Assembly (NCBI GenBank): GCA_029962745.1
Contig: CM057161.1
Coordinates: 12,024,436-12,088,435 of the forward strand
Source: Echinometra lucunter
Taxonomy: Eukaryota > Echinodermata > Echinoidea > Camarodonta > Echinometridae
Length of the DNA: 64,000 nucleotides
Direction of reading: 5' to 3'
This document shows, one piece after another, positions 1-14,413 of the stretch (positions within the stretch are counted from its first letter, which is position 1; every line of letters starts with the position of its first letter). The notes under the pieces are model-generated. The model searched no databases. It was not told the origin of the DNA and saw nothing but the letters and a program-made list of their open reading frames with translations. A program made the translations under genes and the position numbers.

Positions 1-2828
1 GGTCAGTGTGAGACCTCGGGCTGCGAATGGGTTTTAGGTTGGGTTTAAGGATACAGGGTCGGATTTAGATTAGTGATGGCTTCAGGGTGAAAATTTGGCA
101 TATGATTAGTGCAACGAATGGCCACAGAGCAATCGTTCCGGAGAACGTGTCGTAAAATCGTTGTTTTAAAAAAATCACCACTGATACCTCCGTCACACTG
201 AGATCATCACCGACCGGACAATAGACTCACATAGTACATAAATATCACATCCCCCGAACTGCCTAGAAGTGATCGATTTACAGTCGCTTTGAAGTCACTT
301 TAGTGGTGTGACTGAGATGTGGATGGAATTCGTGTGCCGTGTTTTTAGTGGCGTAGCCCGGTAGCTCGCGGTTTTTGTTCAAGTATATGTTAGGTGGGTG
401 AAGATTGTGTCATCAGAGCGGTTCGTTTTACTTCTTGACGTGGCTGAGACTGTCGTCTCTCTCTTTCTCTCACCCACTTTGATGAGCTGACTTAAGTTGT
501 ACGCTTGACAAAACAAGATCAATATTTTGCAGCTCATTTTCCGACAGTCTTAAATTGGATTATTGTTGTTGATGTTTTTGTTAGGACACAAGCATTGCCT
601 TTCTTTTTGAATTATTTACCCGTGCTTCAGATGAATATGAGAGATAAAAATATATTTATAATATATATATTTGAAATATCTCCGGGGATGGGTTGCAGAA
701 AATAAATCACATCATATAAAATGACTGGAAATATAAGAAAATATATCAGTTTTGAACATGAAACCAAGTTGGCGTTGGCATGGAGCTATATCTTAAATGG
801 AACACATAAAGCTAATTTTCCCCTTATGTTATTTCCTTCCACGGGTTCAATGAAATGAGGGGAAAAAAATTCAAGAAGGAACTTTCTTCACATGCCTAAA
901 AGAAATTAAAGGAATTTTTTCTTTGTAGATAAGTGGATTTTTCTTGCATATCTGTGATTTGAAAAAATAACTACCTTTTTATATTTCAAATTTATAAAAT
1001 TAAGCCAATCACATTTTAGTTCAAACTGTCTGAAAAAGGGATGAAGACGAGGACGATTGCAGGAAATAAGATAGTCTTCTTCTAATTGAGTGTCTAATGT
1101 CCCCGTTGGTTTCGTACATCGACTCAACAGTACATTATATGAAAACACCGGTCATGGTTCATAACATCACGTGACCTTCTAGATGTCGGAACCGGCAACG
1201 GGCACATTCTCATTTTGTTTTTGTTTTTTTGCTTTGAGGAGAAGTGAACATCCTTTCAAACAGAGTATGTCTTCCCTGTTCACTGAGCCGTCTTCAGGGA
1301 AAAAAGCTTTAGACATGAGACATTCTCAAGGACGTGGAAAATAAATTGCACCCTTCTCGGGACAGGTTTGGTGAGAAAGAGAGATAGTATTTGACATGCG
1401 ATGAAAAAATAAAAGAGAAAATTTTTCCAGGGTTTGACGTTTCGTCATCTGCTTCACACGTTAGTTGACTTCCAATGTGTTAGAGCTCTTGTAATCATTT
1501 GTTTTCCATTAATCACTAATTAGTGCATGGAGTTTTTTCTTGAGTGTTTATTTGAACATGTTCAATGCATGTTGATCTTCAGACTTCCTAGGATTGAGGA
1601 AGTATCATTTAAAAGGATAAGAATATTATTTGAAGTTGGCCTCCATGTCACAAGCTGAAAGGTATATTTTAACTTCCAAAAATGTATGAGGGTTTAATTT
1701 ATTTTTGTTCAAGAGATGTTTAATTTAAAGGGACTGTTCAGGTCTAAATTACCCTATAATGTCCAATATGACTTCGTGAATTCAAGAAGATAAAATATGA
1801 AATCAATTTTTTAGAGTAAACAGAAGGTAAGAAAATGATCGCTTTCAGACAGATTTCAATTTCAGAATTTCCTACAAACTTCCCGCAGTACTTTCCTTCG
1901 AATTCCAAGCGTGTTTTTCTATTAAATTTTATAGCATGACAGGATTCAAGAATTGTGAAGATTTTTTTTTTACTCATTAAATCAAAATTATCTTGCTTGT
2001 GGATGAATTCCAAACAAAGGGCTATTGAATTATCTAATTCTTGTAAATTATGTTTCCTATTTATAAAAGGAATTAAAGACTTTGTATCATCTACTGTTAA
2101 ATAAGTTTAGTTGTTGATTTAACATGATTCAAGTTTATTCGTTTATTGATATCTAAATTGTAATGTTTGTTTCATATTAGATCAAATCTACTAAAAATAT
2201 ATTTTTGTCTTTGGAACTGCATGAAAACACTGATGCCTGTCTTTAAACAAACAACTGTATTCAATTATCCATCCACCTCTTTTCTTCATTTTACCAGATG
2301 GAGACTTGTCAGTTTATACTCCACTAGTTCCAGTGAAACAATCACTCGAGTCAATAAAAACCAATCATCACAGTGAAGGCGCTTAATCGTCTTAAGACAT
2401 TATTAAATCCTTGTCGTTTCCAACCTCATCTAAATACAAAATCTTCTCATTTCTTGTCCCTCTTCAAATCAACCGGTGCCATTTTGATTTAAGTCATTAC
2501 ACCGAAGGCCTGAATTTGTTTCTTTCAATTATAGAACTAAATCAAAGCTATAGATTTGAAGGAAGGTGTTTCATTAGTAGAATATTGGATAAAGAAGACC
2601 CTCGAAAGCTTCGTGATCTAGGTACTTGTTGCTTAAGTCGGGTCATTAAATGCAGTTTGTTTGAATTATTCATACTGTAACTGACGCCTCGTATATCTGA
2701 ATTGAATAATTTTTTTCTCTTCCAATAGAAATGCATTGTTCGATCATGTCTAATTATTCACGTGGGCTACTTATAGCTCTCACCGCGTTGTCTTTCTGTA
2801 GCCTGGACATATAGGGACAACATAGTTA
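1..2828. other. Non-coding left flank, probable Xlox intron
   Basis: No exon, RNA gene or recognisable repeat was found. The first ~500 bases are somewhat richer in G+C than the rest, and a short CT-rich tract lies near 450-475. Short open frames here have no family resemblance and no coding-like composition. The intron assignment is inferred from the downstream Xlox exon, which begins with a splice acceptor and has no matching first exon inside the window. Confidence 0.5.
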
Positions 2829-2965
2829 ATAATGATAATAATTGTAATGATGATGATGATGATAATAATGATTATAATAATAATAGTAATGATCATAATA
2901 ATAATGATGATGATAATATTGATGTTGATGATAATGATAATGATTGATAATAATAATGATAATGT
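2829..2965. repeat. Imperfect (AAT/GAT)n trinucleotide microsatellite
   Basis: The stretch is a run of ATA, ATG and TGA triplets with few interruptions. It gives poly-Ile/Met open frames on both strands, which are translation artefacts. Confidence 0.9.
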
Positions 2966-3050
2966 TATGCTGTTCTTGAAAGATATTATTACCCCCGCTA
3001 TAGCTCCAGCAGCCTTAGTGCTTAAGTGCATTTAAGGAATAAATCCTACC

Positions 3051-3198
3051 AGGGCCCCGTTTCATATAATTTGTTATGAATAACAAGTCGCAATAAGTGT
3101 TATAAGCTACTGAAATTCTCGCATCTCATTGGCTGAGAGCAAATTTGTCATAGAAATGTGGCAGTTGTTACTAATAACAAGTTTAATAAGACGGGCTC
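3051..3198 (+). mobile_element. Palindromic MITE, family A, copy 1
   Basis: A ~148-bp element with imperfect inverted ends. The left end reads GGGCCCCGTTTCAT and the right end, read in reverse, gives GAGCCCGTCTTAT. Just inside both ends are TTGTTAT/ATAACAA motifs. A second copy lies in the opposite orientation at 54665-54814 and shares the unique core (ATTGGCTGAGAGCAAATTTG here). Two dispersed copies with common ends and core support a non-autonomous DNA transposon. Superfamily and target duplication are not clear. Confidence 0.8.
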
Positions 3199-3311
3199 AG
3201 GTACCTGCTTTCTTTCTGTTGGAAATGTATATATTCGAATTTGAATTTGAATGTGAAATTTCTACACAAATTCATGGGCAGAATATGGTGAAATGTAGAT
3301 TGTTTTGCAAA

Positions 3312-3412
3312 AGGAAGGTACACCCGTAGCAGGAATTTGAACCCCATACCTTGTGGCTGACAATCCGGACACATACCCCATAGAGGTACACCGCCTTGCT
3401 TATCCACTGCAA
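3312..3412 (-). mobile_element. tRNA-derived SINE head fragment
   Basis: Read on the minus strand, the segment has an A-box-like region followed by a pol III B-box-like GGGGTTCAAATTCC, spaced as in a tRNA gene. The arms do not fold as a clean cloverleaf, so a SINE head or tRNA relic fits better than a working tRNA gene. Confidence 0.5.
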
Positions 3413-6158
3413 TACAACACATCTACATAGTCTCTCAGGATTACTTGGTGAAAAAGGGTAGCCACGATGTGGAGAGCAATGTTCCCTTTATCACTTTTTG
3501 GGCATTTTTTGTCCAGTTAGCTATCTCCGTTCAATTAACATCCCTTTTAACCTCAATTAAGCAAGCAGAACATATTCCTTTCATGAAAAAAAAATCGGAT
3601 TTCAGTTTTCCCTACAATAGAATTATTTGTGACGTCCAAGACCTAACCTTTCTGACCGTGAAGCCATGATATTTTATTTCATTTCATTGTGTCCTATAAC
3701 TATATGAAGCATGGTGTTCTAACACGTCTAAAATTCTATACCAGACTGAAATAGTGACAAATAGTACGACTTCAAATAATTTGTATACAGAAACTGCACT
3801 TTTCAAAGTGGCGCCTTCCTTCTGTTGCATTAGTCATGTTCGTTATGCAGGTTTTTTTGTCCTGTCTATAACTGTATAAGCTGGAAGATAGGTAGACGGT
3901 TCTACTGAGCAAAAATGGGTGGGTACGGATGCACAAAATACATTTAAAAAGCTAAATAGAATTTGCCACTCCTAAAGCAACCAGTAAAGGATTTTTATAC
4001 TAACCTTGTGTTATTTTTTTCACTGTTTTTCATGGATAGAATTCCCAATAGTTATACGGAAGAACATATTGGAGAAGTTGTATTAGGAAGAACTCTCTGA
4101 TAACGCTCAAGGAACCCTCTGCCATTTTATTTCCATTTCTGCAATTTTCTCCAAAAGTTTTTCATTTCTGTCTTTCTCCTAAATAAAATTATAGTTTCGC
4201 ATGAAGTTTTGCTGAGTCACTGCACACAAAACCAATCAACAAACTTCTGCTTAGGTTCAGAAATCAACTCTCTGACGGGGAGTTTTGCCCTCGCATTAGA
4301 CACAATCTTGTCTCTGGATTATTTCTTCTCCAGAGTTATATAACAGCATTGATAATGTCTTTGTTCATGGATATGGTGATGTTTCGTAGCAACTTTGGAG
4401 AACCTGCCGGAAATGAAGATAAACGAAGTATCATCTGAATCATCTAAGAATGCCGAAATAACTTAATCCGTAAAGTCTATTTGAAACATGTCTCTCCGAG
4501 CCCTATCGGATGACACGAAGATACAAAATATTGACTTGGGGTTATATTCGTATCAACTGGAATAGTTTGGCGGATATTCATTGTATCGACGAAGAGTAGC
4601 TTTTAATACAGACTTACTGAAACTTTTCGTCTTGTACTATCAGGGTTAGTCCGTTAGCCGCAGGAATGAACAGATAGCTGAAATCAAACAAACTAAAAGG
4701 AAACTAAAGGTATTAAAAGCTATTCTCTGATTTTGTAGTATTAAAAATCTCTTTATTTTAATAAGGGATTTTGTTCTATTCTTTGGCAGAAACAATAGGA
4801 CACCGTGTACAGTAAAAGCTGCATTTTGGAAGAAAAAGCTTGTAAATCATATGAAGTTGAAATCAAACCAAGAAATAATGTTTTCACTGTCTTACTGACA
4901 AAAATATGACCTGTGAACACAAAGAATACCCATTGGGTCTCTGCCGTCAAAACGTGGGTGAATTAAGGGCATGTCAAGTAACGTACTGTTTTATTTTTTT
5001 CTGGATGGCTTAGCATAGTTCCCTGCATGGTTTCCATGACACCAGATGTACATGTATCACAATCGTTCAAATTAGATTATGTATGTATATAAATACATCT
5101 TACTAAGAGTATGCGGAGATACATGCTATTATCTTGAGGGGGGGGGGGGAATAAAAAAGCACTCTTTCTTGAAGTGTTCTCAAGCTTTTGCTCCGGAACG
5201 CTTTCCGTCTTCCAAATGGTTTCACCAGGTCCATACTACCAATTATAAGAAACGAATATTAACTATAAGAACATAATGTGCTGCAACCGTTTTCGTTTTT
5301 GTAATTATTTTTCCCCCACTTATTGAACACATATTTGGTTCTGTGTGTGACATTCCGTTCCTTCCTCTCCTATCACTTGTAAAGATTATTTTTTCTTCCC
5401 GATTCTTTCTCTGATACTTTATGATGATTGTATTTTGATTATTTGAAAGAATAGTATAATAGCCATTTTGTTACTTTTACATGATTAAATATGGAAATGC
5501 TATCATAATTTGTGCAATCGTAACAATTTCACTGTATATCAGCTCTTGGGCTGAATTTGCTTAAGGGATATCCCATAGTAAAATTGATATCAAATTTAAT
5601 TTCTGTATCGATTTCAGTTTTCATACACATTGGCACAAGTTGGCATTATGTATAATTGATGGATTCAGAATGATACTTTGCAATATACTTCCGGTCAGTA
5701 CTTTATTTTGACAAGAAAGTGGTGTTATTTTCTTCTGAAAACAGAAACCATCTTTAGTCGCATGAAAATAGTCCTACTTTGATGCTGTTATTATTCTTGT
5801 TATATATCTTTCATTTTAAACAGAAAGATCTATTGCATTTTACTATTTCCTATATAATTAGCTATGTGTGGTAATTTTTTTTTTTTTACAAAGGCAGAAC
5901 ATGACTTGACCTGACTCTTTTAATGAACAAGCCTAAGACATAAGACATATAACATCTGGGAAATGAAAGCGATACATGTAGCCGCACGACATTTCACACA
6001 ATTACAGCAGCTGAACTTTCGTTCGGTCATAAACCTTGCTATCGCTATCATATAAATGACAATGGTACCAGCTAGTTCTATTTCCAAAGTTGGGTAAGGG
6101 TTCTAATTGTTTTACGAGCTATTTACAGCTTTATGCCATTTAAATATTGTACGTGCCG
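3413..6158. other. Non-coding, probable Xlox intron
   Basis: AT-rich sequence with a short poly-G run near 5140 and poly-T runs near 5880. No exon or known repeat was recognised. Confidence 0.5.
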
Positions 6159-6552
6159 ACGAGCTGTAACGCACACATTTCTTCTTTTTTTCAGTCAAGC
6201 CGGTAGAAGACACTTAATATGCTAATAGCTTTGTTGGGGTTCATGTTATGATATTGTTTTTGTCATTTTATTCTTAATACTCAAACATCAACAAAAATTA
6301 TATTGAAACAAAACAGGTGTGAAAATATTAGATTACTTTAGATTACTTGTTTTCACGAGCTGTAACGCACACATTTCTTCTTTTTTTTTCAGTCAAGCCG
6401 GTAGAAGACACTTAATATGCTAATAGCTTTGTTGGGGTTCATGTTATGATATTGTTTTTGTCATTTTATTCTTAATACTCAAACATCAACAAAAATGATA
6501 TTGAAACAAAACAGGTGTGAAAATATTAGATTACTTTAGATTACTTGTTTTC
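6159..6552. repeat. 196-bp direct tandem duplication
   Basis: Two nearly identical head-to-tail copies, 6159-6354 and 6355-6552. They differ by a 2-bp longer T run in copy 2 and about one substitution (aaaattatatt against aaaatgatatt). Each copy carries a polypyrimidine run ending in CAG, which resembles a splice acceptor. The near-identity implies a young duplication or a collapsed or expanded assembly. Confidence 0.95.
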
Positions 6553-8020
<1,468 letters not shown>

Positions 8021-9002
8021 TAGTTGTTTTACTCTTTAGTATTTAATGTCCTTTTATAATATTTGTATATAGAAGAAGATATTATGATGTATTCAAAATT
8101 GCTCATCTTGCTATGGGTATATAAGGTAATATTCAGAAGTATAATACTTTTTTTTCAGAATTTTTGCTTTTAAATGTACTATATAGAAATTCGTTTTCTT
8201 AAAATCATATCTGTCCTAATTGGAAGCAAACATTTTACACATTAATTTGAATAATAGTGCCTAACAAAATGGTAATTCAACATTTAACACTTTGAGTATT
8301 GTAAAAAATTACGAACTTATACATTTACCTTACCCTTCTTATATTGCCCATGTATTATATAAACCTTCAGTTACATCTTCTACCAAACTCTTTCATATTC
8401 AAGTCACATGAAGAAGAGATTGTGTGGAATAAGTGAATCGTAAATAACTGGTATGGAATTTACAAATATAATGTGTTGTTGTTGTCATTTTCAGATTAAT
8501 TGCTATATTTGGCTATTCATAATGGCTTGCACTATGAATTCAAGTTTTATGAGTAAAATCATCCGGCATATTATTACTTTTATTTCCTGTCAATGGATTT
8601 CATTCACTGAAAATCAATACGTGGTAGTTCTTTTTTTGTTTCAATTTGTCAGCGAGGCTAAAAAATCTGCCTGAAGTATAATTATCAGTTTTTACTATTA
8701 TCGTTCAAATAATCCCCATATTGTGTGTAAAACAGTTCTTACCACAAACGTTGGTTGGACACATAGTCACCCCATGCTGATATTTTCACCCATTTTCTTT
8801 TGACTGTGATGGCTTATACAACTGACGAAAAAAAAAATCCTTTTAAAACAGTGTTGAAATGATTCCAGTTGTACATAGCAGGGAATTTTGTAGAAGGGTT
8901 GGTTGCCTCTGTTTGTGTGATTATTTTGCTAGTATATGCATTCTTTTCTTCCAATTTATATTTTGTGAGATGCTTTGTCCGGAAATATGACACCTGTGTA
9001 GA
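8021..9002. other. Non-coding AT-rich sequence
   Basis: No exon, RNA gene or dispersed repeat was recognised. It lies between the (TA)n tract and a hAT-type MITE, inside the probable Xlox intron. Confidence 0.4.
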
Positions 9003-9516
9003 CTAGGTATGGCCAACCCTCTTTAGCACACGAGCCACAATTATTGGGATAACTTGGCGAGCCGCAGGTAGTCTTATCTCCCCCCCCCCAAAAAAAAACA
9101 AAAAAACAAAAACAAAAAACATACACACACACGCGCGCGCGCACACACACACATAAGACGCACACCTCCAAATCTGCAATTATTGCATAAACGGCAAAAT
9201 CACTTACTGAAGAGAGAAATCAGGCTTACATTTTCAGTGCAATTTCTGGGACTGCATTTGATGGACAAGTCGAACGATGTATATTGTGGTTAATGTTATT
9301 AATGTAATAAATGGGGACTGGGCTTTGTATCAGTTGTCTATACGTAACGAGTCAATTATATTGAGAATGATGAAAACAAATATGGAAAGCGGAGAAAACT
9401 GTTTGTCATTGTTTTACCCAATTCTATTACTGCTACGCGGACCACATTTCATTTATGAGCTAGTTTTAAAATTATTTTTTCAGTGCTCCGCGGGCCACAG
9501 TTTGGCCACCCTTGGT
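9003..9516. mobile_element. hAT-type non-autonomous element
   Basis: The left end reads CTAGGTATGGCCAAC and the reverse complement of the right end reads CAAGGGTGGCCAAAC. Both are followed inside by a second shared block (GAGCCAC and GTGGCCCGCGGAGCAC types). GGGTGGCCAA ends with GCGGGCC sub-terminal blocks are typical of hAT elements. The flanks GTGTAGAC and GTATAAAA match at 5 of 8 positions, as expected for a decayed 8-bp target duplication. The interior has no transposase frame. It contains C, A, CA and GC runs at about 9080-9153. Confidence 0.65.
9080..9153. repeat. C-run, A-run and CA/CG low-complexity tract
   Basis: A C9 run, then A-rich sequence with single C interruptions, then alternating CA and CG dinucleotides. 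The tract lies inside the hAT-type element. Confidence 0.9.
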
Positions 9517-12500
9517 ATAAAAGTTTTCGCAATGCTTGTATTTATAGGTTTGGTTTTGGAAAACTTATCAATTTTATGGGCCGACATTTTTGATACCCCC
9601 TCTCTCTACGCATAATATGTTATGTTACGGTAGCTATAGCAAGATTGAGGAGATAAACCAACAAGCTGCAGGGTCTTCTTTTTAATAAGTTTTACCACTT
9701 TTATCAGCATCAACAATACCAAATCTTCGAGCCATGTAATCTAATGATAATGATTATGTCGTTTTGTACGCGACGCCGAGTCATTCTGTTGGGATTAGAT
9801 GAGTTGATTGGACATGGGGTCCCTAAACAGGTTCGATGTTGCAGGGGGAAATTCTTGTAGATTGATTCGATAGCTTTTTTTTCAAGAGAAAGTTCCTAAT
9901 CTATACATCTTTGCACGAGGTTTTTGAAACACTTTTGAATGTATGATACCCTCTCACGTAAACCTAATGACTATTTTTTTTGCACATTAGAGATCGCATG
10001 TGGATAGAACATTTATTCCTATTGGCGCAACATTAAGATTCTTACTTGAGCAACTCGTCTTATGCAATATTAGCAATTCGTCGTTACACTGTAATTGAAT
10101 AAAATTCAAGATATTAGCATGTAAAGTAAGCATGCATGTATCACCGACTACGAAGAATATTACGAAATATTCAAAATTTTGGAAATCAGAAGAACTGAGT
10201 ATATGTGTCTTTATTATATTTATAATTTTGGCAAATATGCAAAAGATCACTTAGAATTATTTCTCTTTTGTAATTAAATAGGCTGATTTATGAAACTCAA
10301 TTCCTTCAATCTTGAATTCATTCAGCCCAGAGATTTGACCTGTTATTGTTCCAAAGAACATTGACATTTCATAAGCAATGCAAAGAAATATTATTTATAT
10401 CATTCTTATAATGTGCCATCCTGTATTGTTCAGCCTTTTAAAAGTCACATCAGCAGGTTATAGGCCTTAAAAAAGAAACTGCACTGTGAGCGCTGCACAG
10501 AGTTAGGGCAAGACTCCACCAGTCAAGGGGTGGGCATGCCAAGGTCAACAAGATAGCTACTCGTTCTGTTTTGTCTCGAACTAAGAACAAAAGCACATGA
10601 TAGACCCGTAGCGCATCCACCATTAGATGGGAAATACGGACACCCTTGTTTGAAACCCCCTCCTTCAAAAGACAATCGTGGCAGTTGTGAATTGCGGAGT
10701 GGTTCAATCCTCCCCTGATTATAAAGTTTCGCTATATTTGTAAAAGACCCAAAGCATATTTTTGCTTTGAAATAGAAAAATACAAAATAATTTTGTTTAT
10801 TGAATTATTGATATCATTGTCCATGAATACAGCACGTCTTTCCAATTCTGTGGTTTACAACAGACAACATGATATCGCTGGACTCCTTTACCTTAAAGGT
10901 TGTCTTCGGTTTTGAAAGTAACAAAATTTGTAAACTTAACCACCCCAAAACAATGAATAAATAAATAAATAAATAAAAATATTAACAAAATGATAATCCG
11001 AAATCACACTTGATGCAAAAAAAAAAAAAAATAGTGATGTTTGACGAACGATGTAGAGTGAATAGTTGTCAGAGTAGGGGGAAAACAAAGAGAGACGGGC
11101 TCGTAGAGCCTTTGGAGAGCCTACTTTCTGATTTTATGTCCTGTGTGTATATTCATCTTGGTGTTTGTGAGTATTGTATGCTTCCGGGGGTGGTCAGTTC
11201 TCTTTTTTTTCATATCCGAAAGCGTTTTTCTTGTCCATATTTACAAGGAGTCTTATATAATGAACTTTCTCATTAGAGTGACATTAATTTGCATTCGAAA
11301 TTGACCAACAGTTTTATTTCCAGAACTTACTTTAAGTTTACCTTTAACCTTGGTCCTGGTCTCAAAACAGAACCATATCGGGTGCATCCCCTGGACATCA
11401 AAGCGGACCGCTGTCGGATTAAGATGTCCCCTAATGCCATAATCAAACAAAGAATGTGTATTGAAGTGTTGTACGCAGTAACTTTAACATGGGTTCCCGA
11501 CTCCAGGATGACTGAACATCGCATTGTCCGTGGAAGCCTGCAGGCAGACGAAATAGTAGATCCAGACATGTCATATTAAGTCTTTGATCATCGGGATGTT
11601 TTGAAATCTTTGTCAACCCCAGGAAAAGCTTCTGGGTTAGCAGATTGTGGGTTAATTCGACTTTTTGGCAAGAAGTCAGGCCTTCCTCTTGGGAAAAGGG
11701 GTTAGAGTTGTAACACTTAAACGCTAGGGAGAGTTTACCTTTGTACGTAATTGTTCTATTTGGAGAGTGTCATTTAAAAGAAGCCTCTCTAAGTTGAACG
11801 TACCGAAAAGTCTACCCGTGTAAGGTGTATTCAACTAATAGGTGATTATTAGTAAGGCCTGGTCTTACAATAACGCAAGCTCTAAATGAGATCAATTGCA
11901 AAAAGAGGTCTTTTAGGGCTTTTTTGTAGAGTCAATGGTTTTTGAAAATAGGTAAAAATGTTGTTGTCAGTAGTGGTTTTGTTCGCGAAGTGACTGAACA
12001 ATTAAGTGCGCCGCGGCGACGCCATTTGTACGCCATAAGTAGGCTGGACTAGTGTCGTTTAGCAGAATAACGGGAATGGATGCTAGTGGTCCTTTGGTCA
12101 AGCTGAACCTCTGTCTGGGTCTGCTTGGACTTCTTATACGGCGTTCTTTCAATCAGTGTTGTGATGAGATTAACCACTCCTTAAAAAAGACAGGGGGTTA
12201 TGATACCCCCTATCATCATCCTACCGTTACCAGTCTTTTTGTTGAGAGCTTATAGTAAAATACACAATGATTGCAACAGTAACAATCACGCGGCGGCCTT
12301 CTTTGTGTGCATAGTGTTTTATAACGGACTCCCTCCATCCCAGTCCAAGCCAGCAATTTTCAATTAATTGGGTTCTCGCTCGGTTCTTCTGCCCGATTCA
12401 GACCAGTCATTATTGCCCTTTCGTGTTCCATGAAGAATGGACCGGCTAGCCATGATACTAATTCTTACACAAATAACATAAAGGCCTCGTAAGAATACGA

Positions 12501-13354
12501 CGGGGGTCGTTAGTCTGCTGATATGATTCTCTCTATTAAGGCGATATTTGAAGATCAGAGATACTATTCGGTTCAATGACCGTTTAAGCATGCACGAGAG
12601 GGACATCTTCTTAAACACACAATACTGTATTAAAGATGTCTCTGTGATATATACTCCGAAGGATAAAAAAAGCTAATCCTGTCATGATAAACTAAGTGTG
12701 ATAAACTAACCTACCTTCCGCATATTATTTTTTTAAATATTTCTTTCCATTTTTATTAGTTTCTTTCCTTATTCACATGATCACATACAAACCATATAAT
12801 ACATTAAACAAATAATATACATGGGCACACAGATTATATCATACCTTAACAAAAAGTATAAATGCACAGTGTACACCTGTGCAAAAGACTAAGGTATAGA
12901 TTCTTTTTTAAATCTGAAAATACTCCATAAACTATTTGCATTGTAAGATCTACATGCCTTCTATGAACAAAAAACCAAAATAAATTTAATTATTGGCATA
13001 TTCTGATTTTTTTGTGGCGAAGATTATGTGATTTTTTTTTTGCCCTCGAAAATTATTTGTACACCTGGCATTTTGAGTATTTTTATTTGTCAGTCCTATT
13101 TGTTGTAATAGAAGGGTTTCCCTGAAAATACGGATTATCCTCCATACACGACATCAGGAATGGCACCTGAGACCGCTTGTATAATTAAGGGCCAAAAGTA
13201 CTTGTTTTTGGACTCATTTTTTTGTTTTTGTTTAAAGAGATATTTTATTTCCTTCCTCTTATACATTCACAATACATGAAATTATTAAATTATATCATGT
13301 AAAAAGAGATAATTTGTGCAAGACACATACAAGACTCTGTACTAAATTAGAGTA

Positions 13355-13357
<3 letters not shown>
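9517..13357. other. Non-coding upstream of the homeobox exon, with GC-richer segment
   Basis: Nothing coding is recognised. From about 11.0 to 12.65 kb the sequence is relatively GC-rich, non-repetitive and open in several frames on both strands, unlike its surroundings. Because it lies 2-3 kb upstream of the Xlox homeobox exon, inside the probable intron, it is a reasonable candidate cis-regulatory region. A short hairpin (GGGGGT, spacer, ACCCCC) lies near 12193-12212, and an (AAAT)n run near 10953-10978. Confidence 0.35.

Positions 13358-13392
<35 letters not shown>
13358..13392. repeat. (CT)n(CA)n microsatellite
   Basis: Short alternating CT followed by CA dinucleotides. Confidence 0.9.
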
Positions 13393-13393
<1 letters not shown>

Positions 13394-13504
13394 GCCCACG
13401 CCTGCACAGAGTAAATCAAATGTGTCAAATTACATTTTTTGCTAGTAACATTATCTGATTATCTGAAAATGAAAATATTCAGTGCTTTGTAAAAGAATTA
13501 AGAC

Positions 13505-13602
13505 AAAGAAGAAGAAGAAGAAGAAGAAGAAGAAGGACAAGAAGAAAAAGGAGAAGAAGAAGAAACAGAAGAAGAAAAAGAGGAGGAGGAAGAGGAGTGA
13601 GA
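13505..13602. repeat. (GAA)n/(GAG)n purine tract
   Basis: About 100 bp of GAA and GGA triplets on the + strand. It explains the poly-Ser and poly-Phe open frames on the minus strand. Long purine-pyrimidine mirror tracts can form triplex DNA. Confidence 0.92.
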
Positions 13603-14390
13603 AGAAGCAGTAGCAATAAGTGCATTTAATAAAAAGGGAGTATTGAAGTACACATAGTAGATGGGTAAAGATGGTTTGCTGTAATTCATTAGTATATCTG
13701 GTAACAAAAAATGTCACAACAGTCCTTATTCTGCATGATCCCCAGTATATATCACAATGTCAAATAGTACGCTAACATAATATTATGATAGTATAGTGTG
13801 TATGCGTAACATTGACACAGAATCTGAAAACTCTCACCGTGAAGCAGTGTAATGAGCACCCCATTGCCACGGTGTGGCTCCGAACATGACAAAGTCTTTT
13901 AAGACTCTCAGCTGTAAGGTTTGAACGGTGAATGTTAAAATATAGTTTTCAGTGTTTGTGGGTGCCATAGAGTTTAACGATTGACCGCGTACTTTATATG
14001 CATACAGTGTAGTCAAAGTTGAAAATTGAAAAGTTCACAGTGCACTACTGTGAACACATTTTATAGTGTTTACGTTTTCACAGTATGACATCATATGACC
14101 ACTGACAAAATTATGTTGTGTTTGCAACACAGTGTGAAAATTGACTTTTATAATGTACAACATGAGAACAAACTGTGGTAACTATTTTCTTTTCTTAATT
14201 ACAGAAGTATCCTGACATACTGTCCTGTGTATGAGTGTTTTTAAAACAATTTTGTTTGGATCATTTTTTTGTTTCAAGCAAGGTTATGTTATAGGCTTTA
14301 CCCTATTCCTAATATGTTATAATTTCCCTTGTTTCAAACGGGTAGATTTTAAAAAGAGGTTCATGAAATTCTACATATTTTGAAATCCAT

Positions 14391-14413
14391 CATTGCATTT
14401 CTCTTTGTTCCAG
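14391..14413 (+). promoter_or_regulatory. Xlox: Splice acceptor of the Xlox homeobox exon
   Basis: A pyrimidine-rich run (ttgcatttctctttgttcc) ends in CAG at 14411-14413. The exon then opens with the last two bases of a split codon (phase 1). Vertebrate Pdx1 has its only intron at the equivalent place, just N-terminal of the homeodomain and inside a glycine codon. The frame also extends upstream to an ATG at 14380, but that ATG lies in intron sequence and is not the start. Confidence 0.9.

Noticed and set aside
10450..10707. 85-codon minus-strand frame
   Set aside because: Somewhat GC-rich with an ATG, but there is no domain, no conserved motif and no splice context.
14380..14413. ATG at 14380 as the start of the homeobox protein
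   Set aside because: The sequence up to 14413 is a pyrimidine-rich tract ending in CAG, and the homology to Pdx begins right after it at the known intron position. The ATG is intronic.
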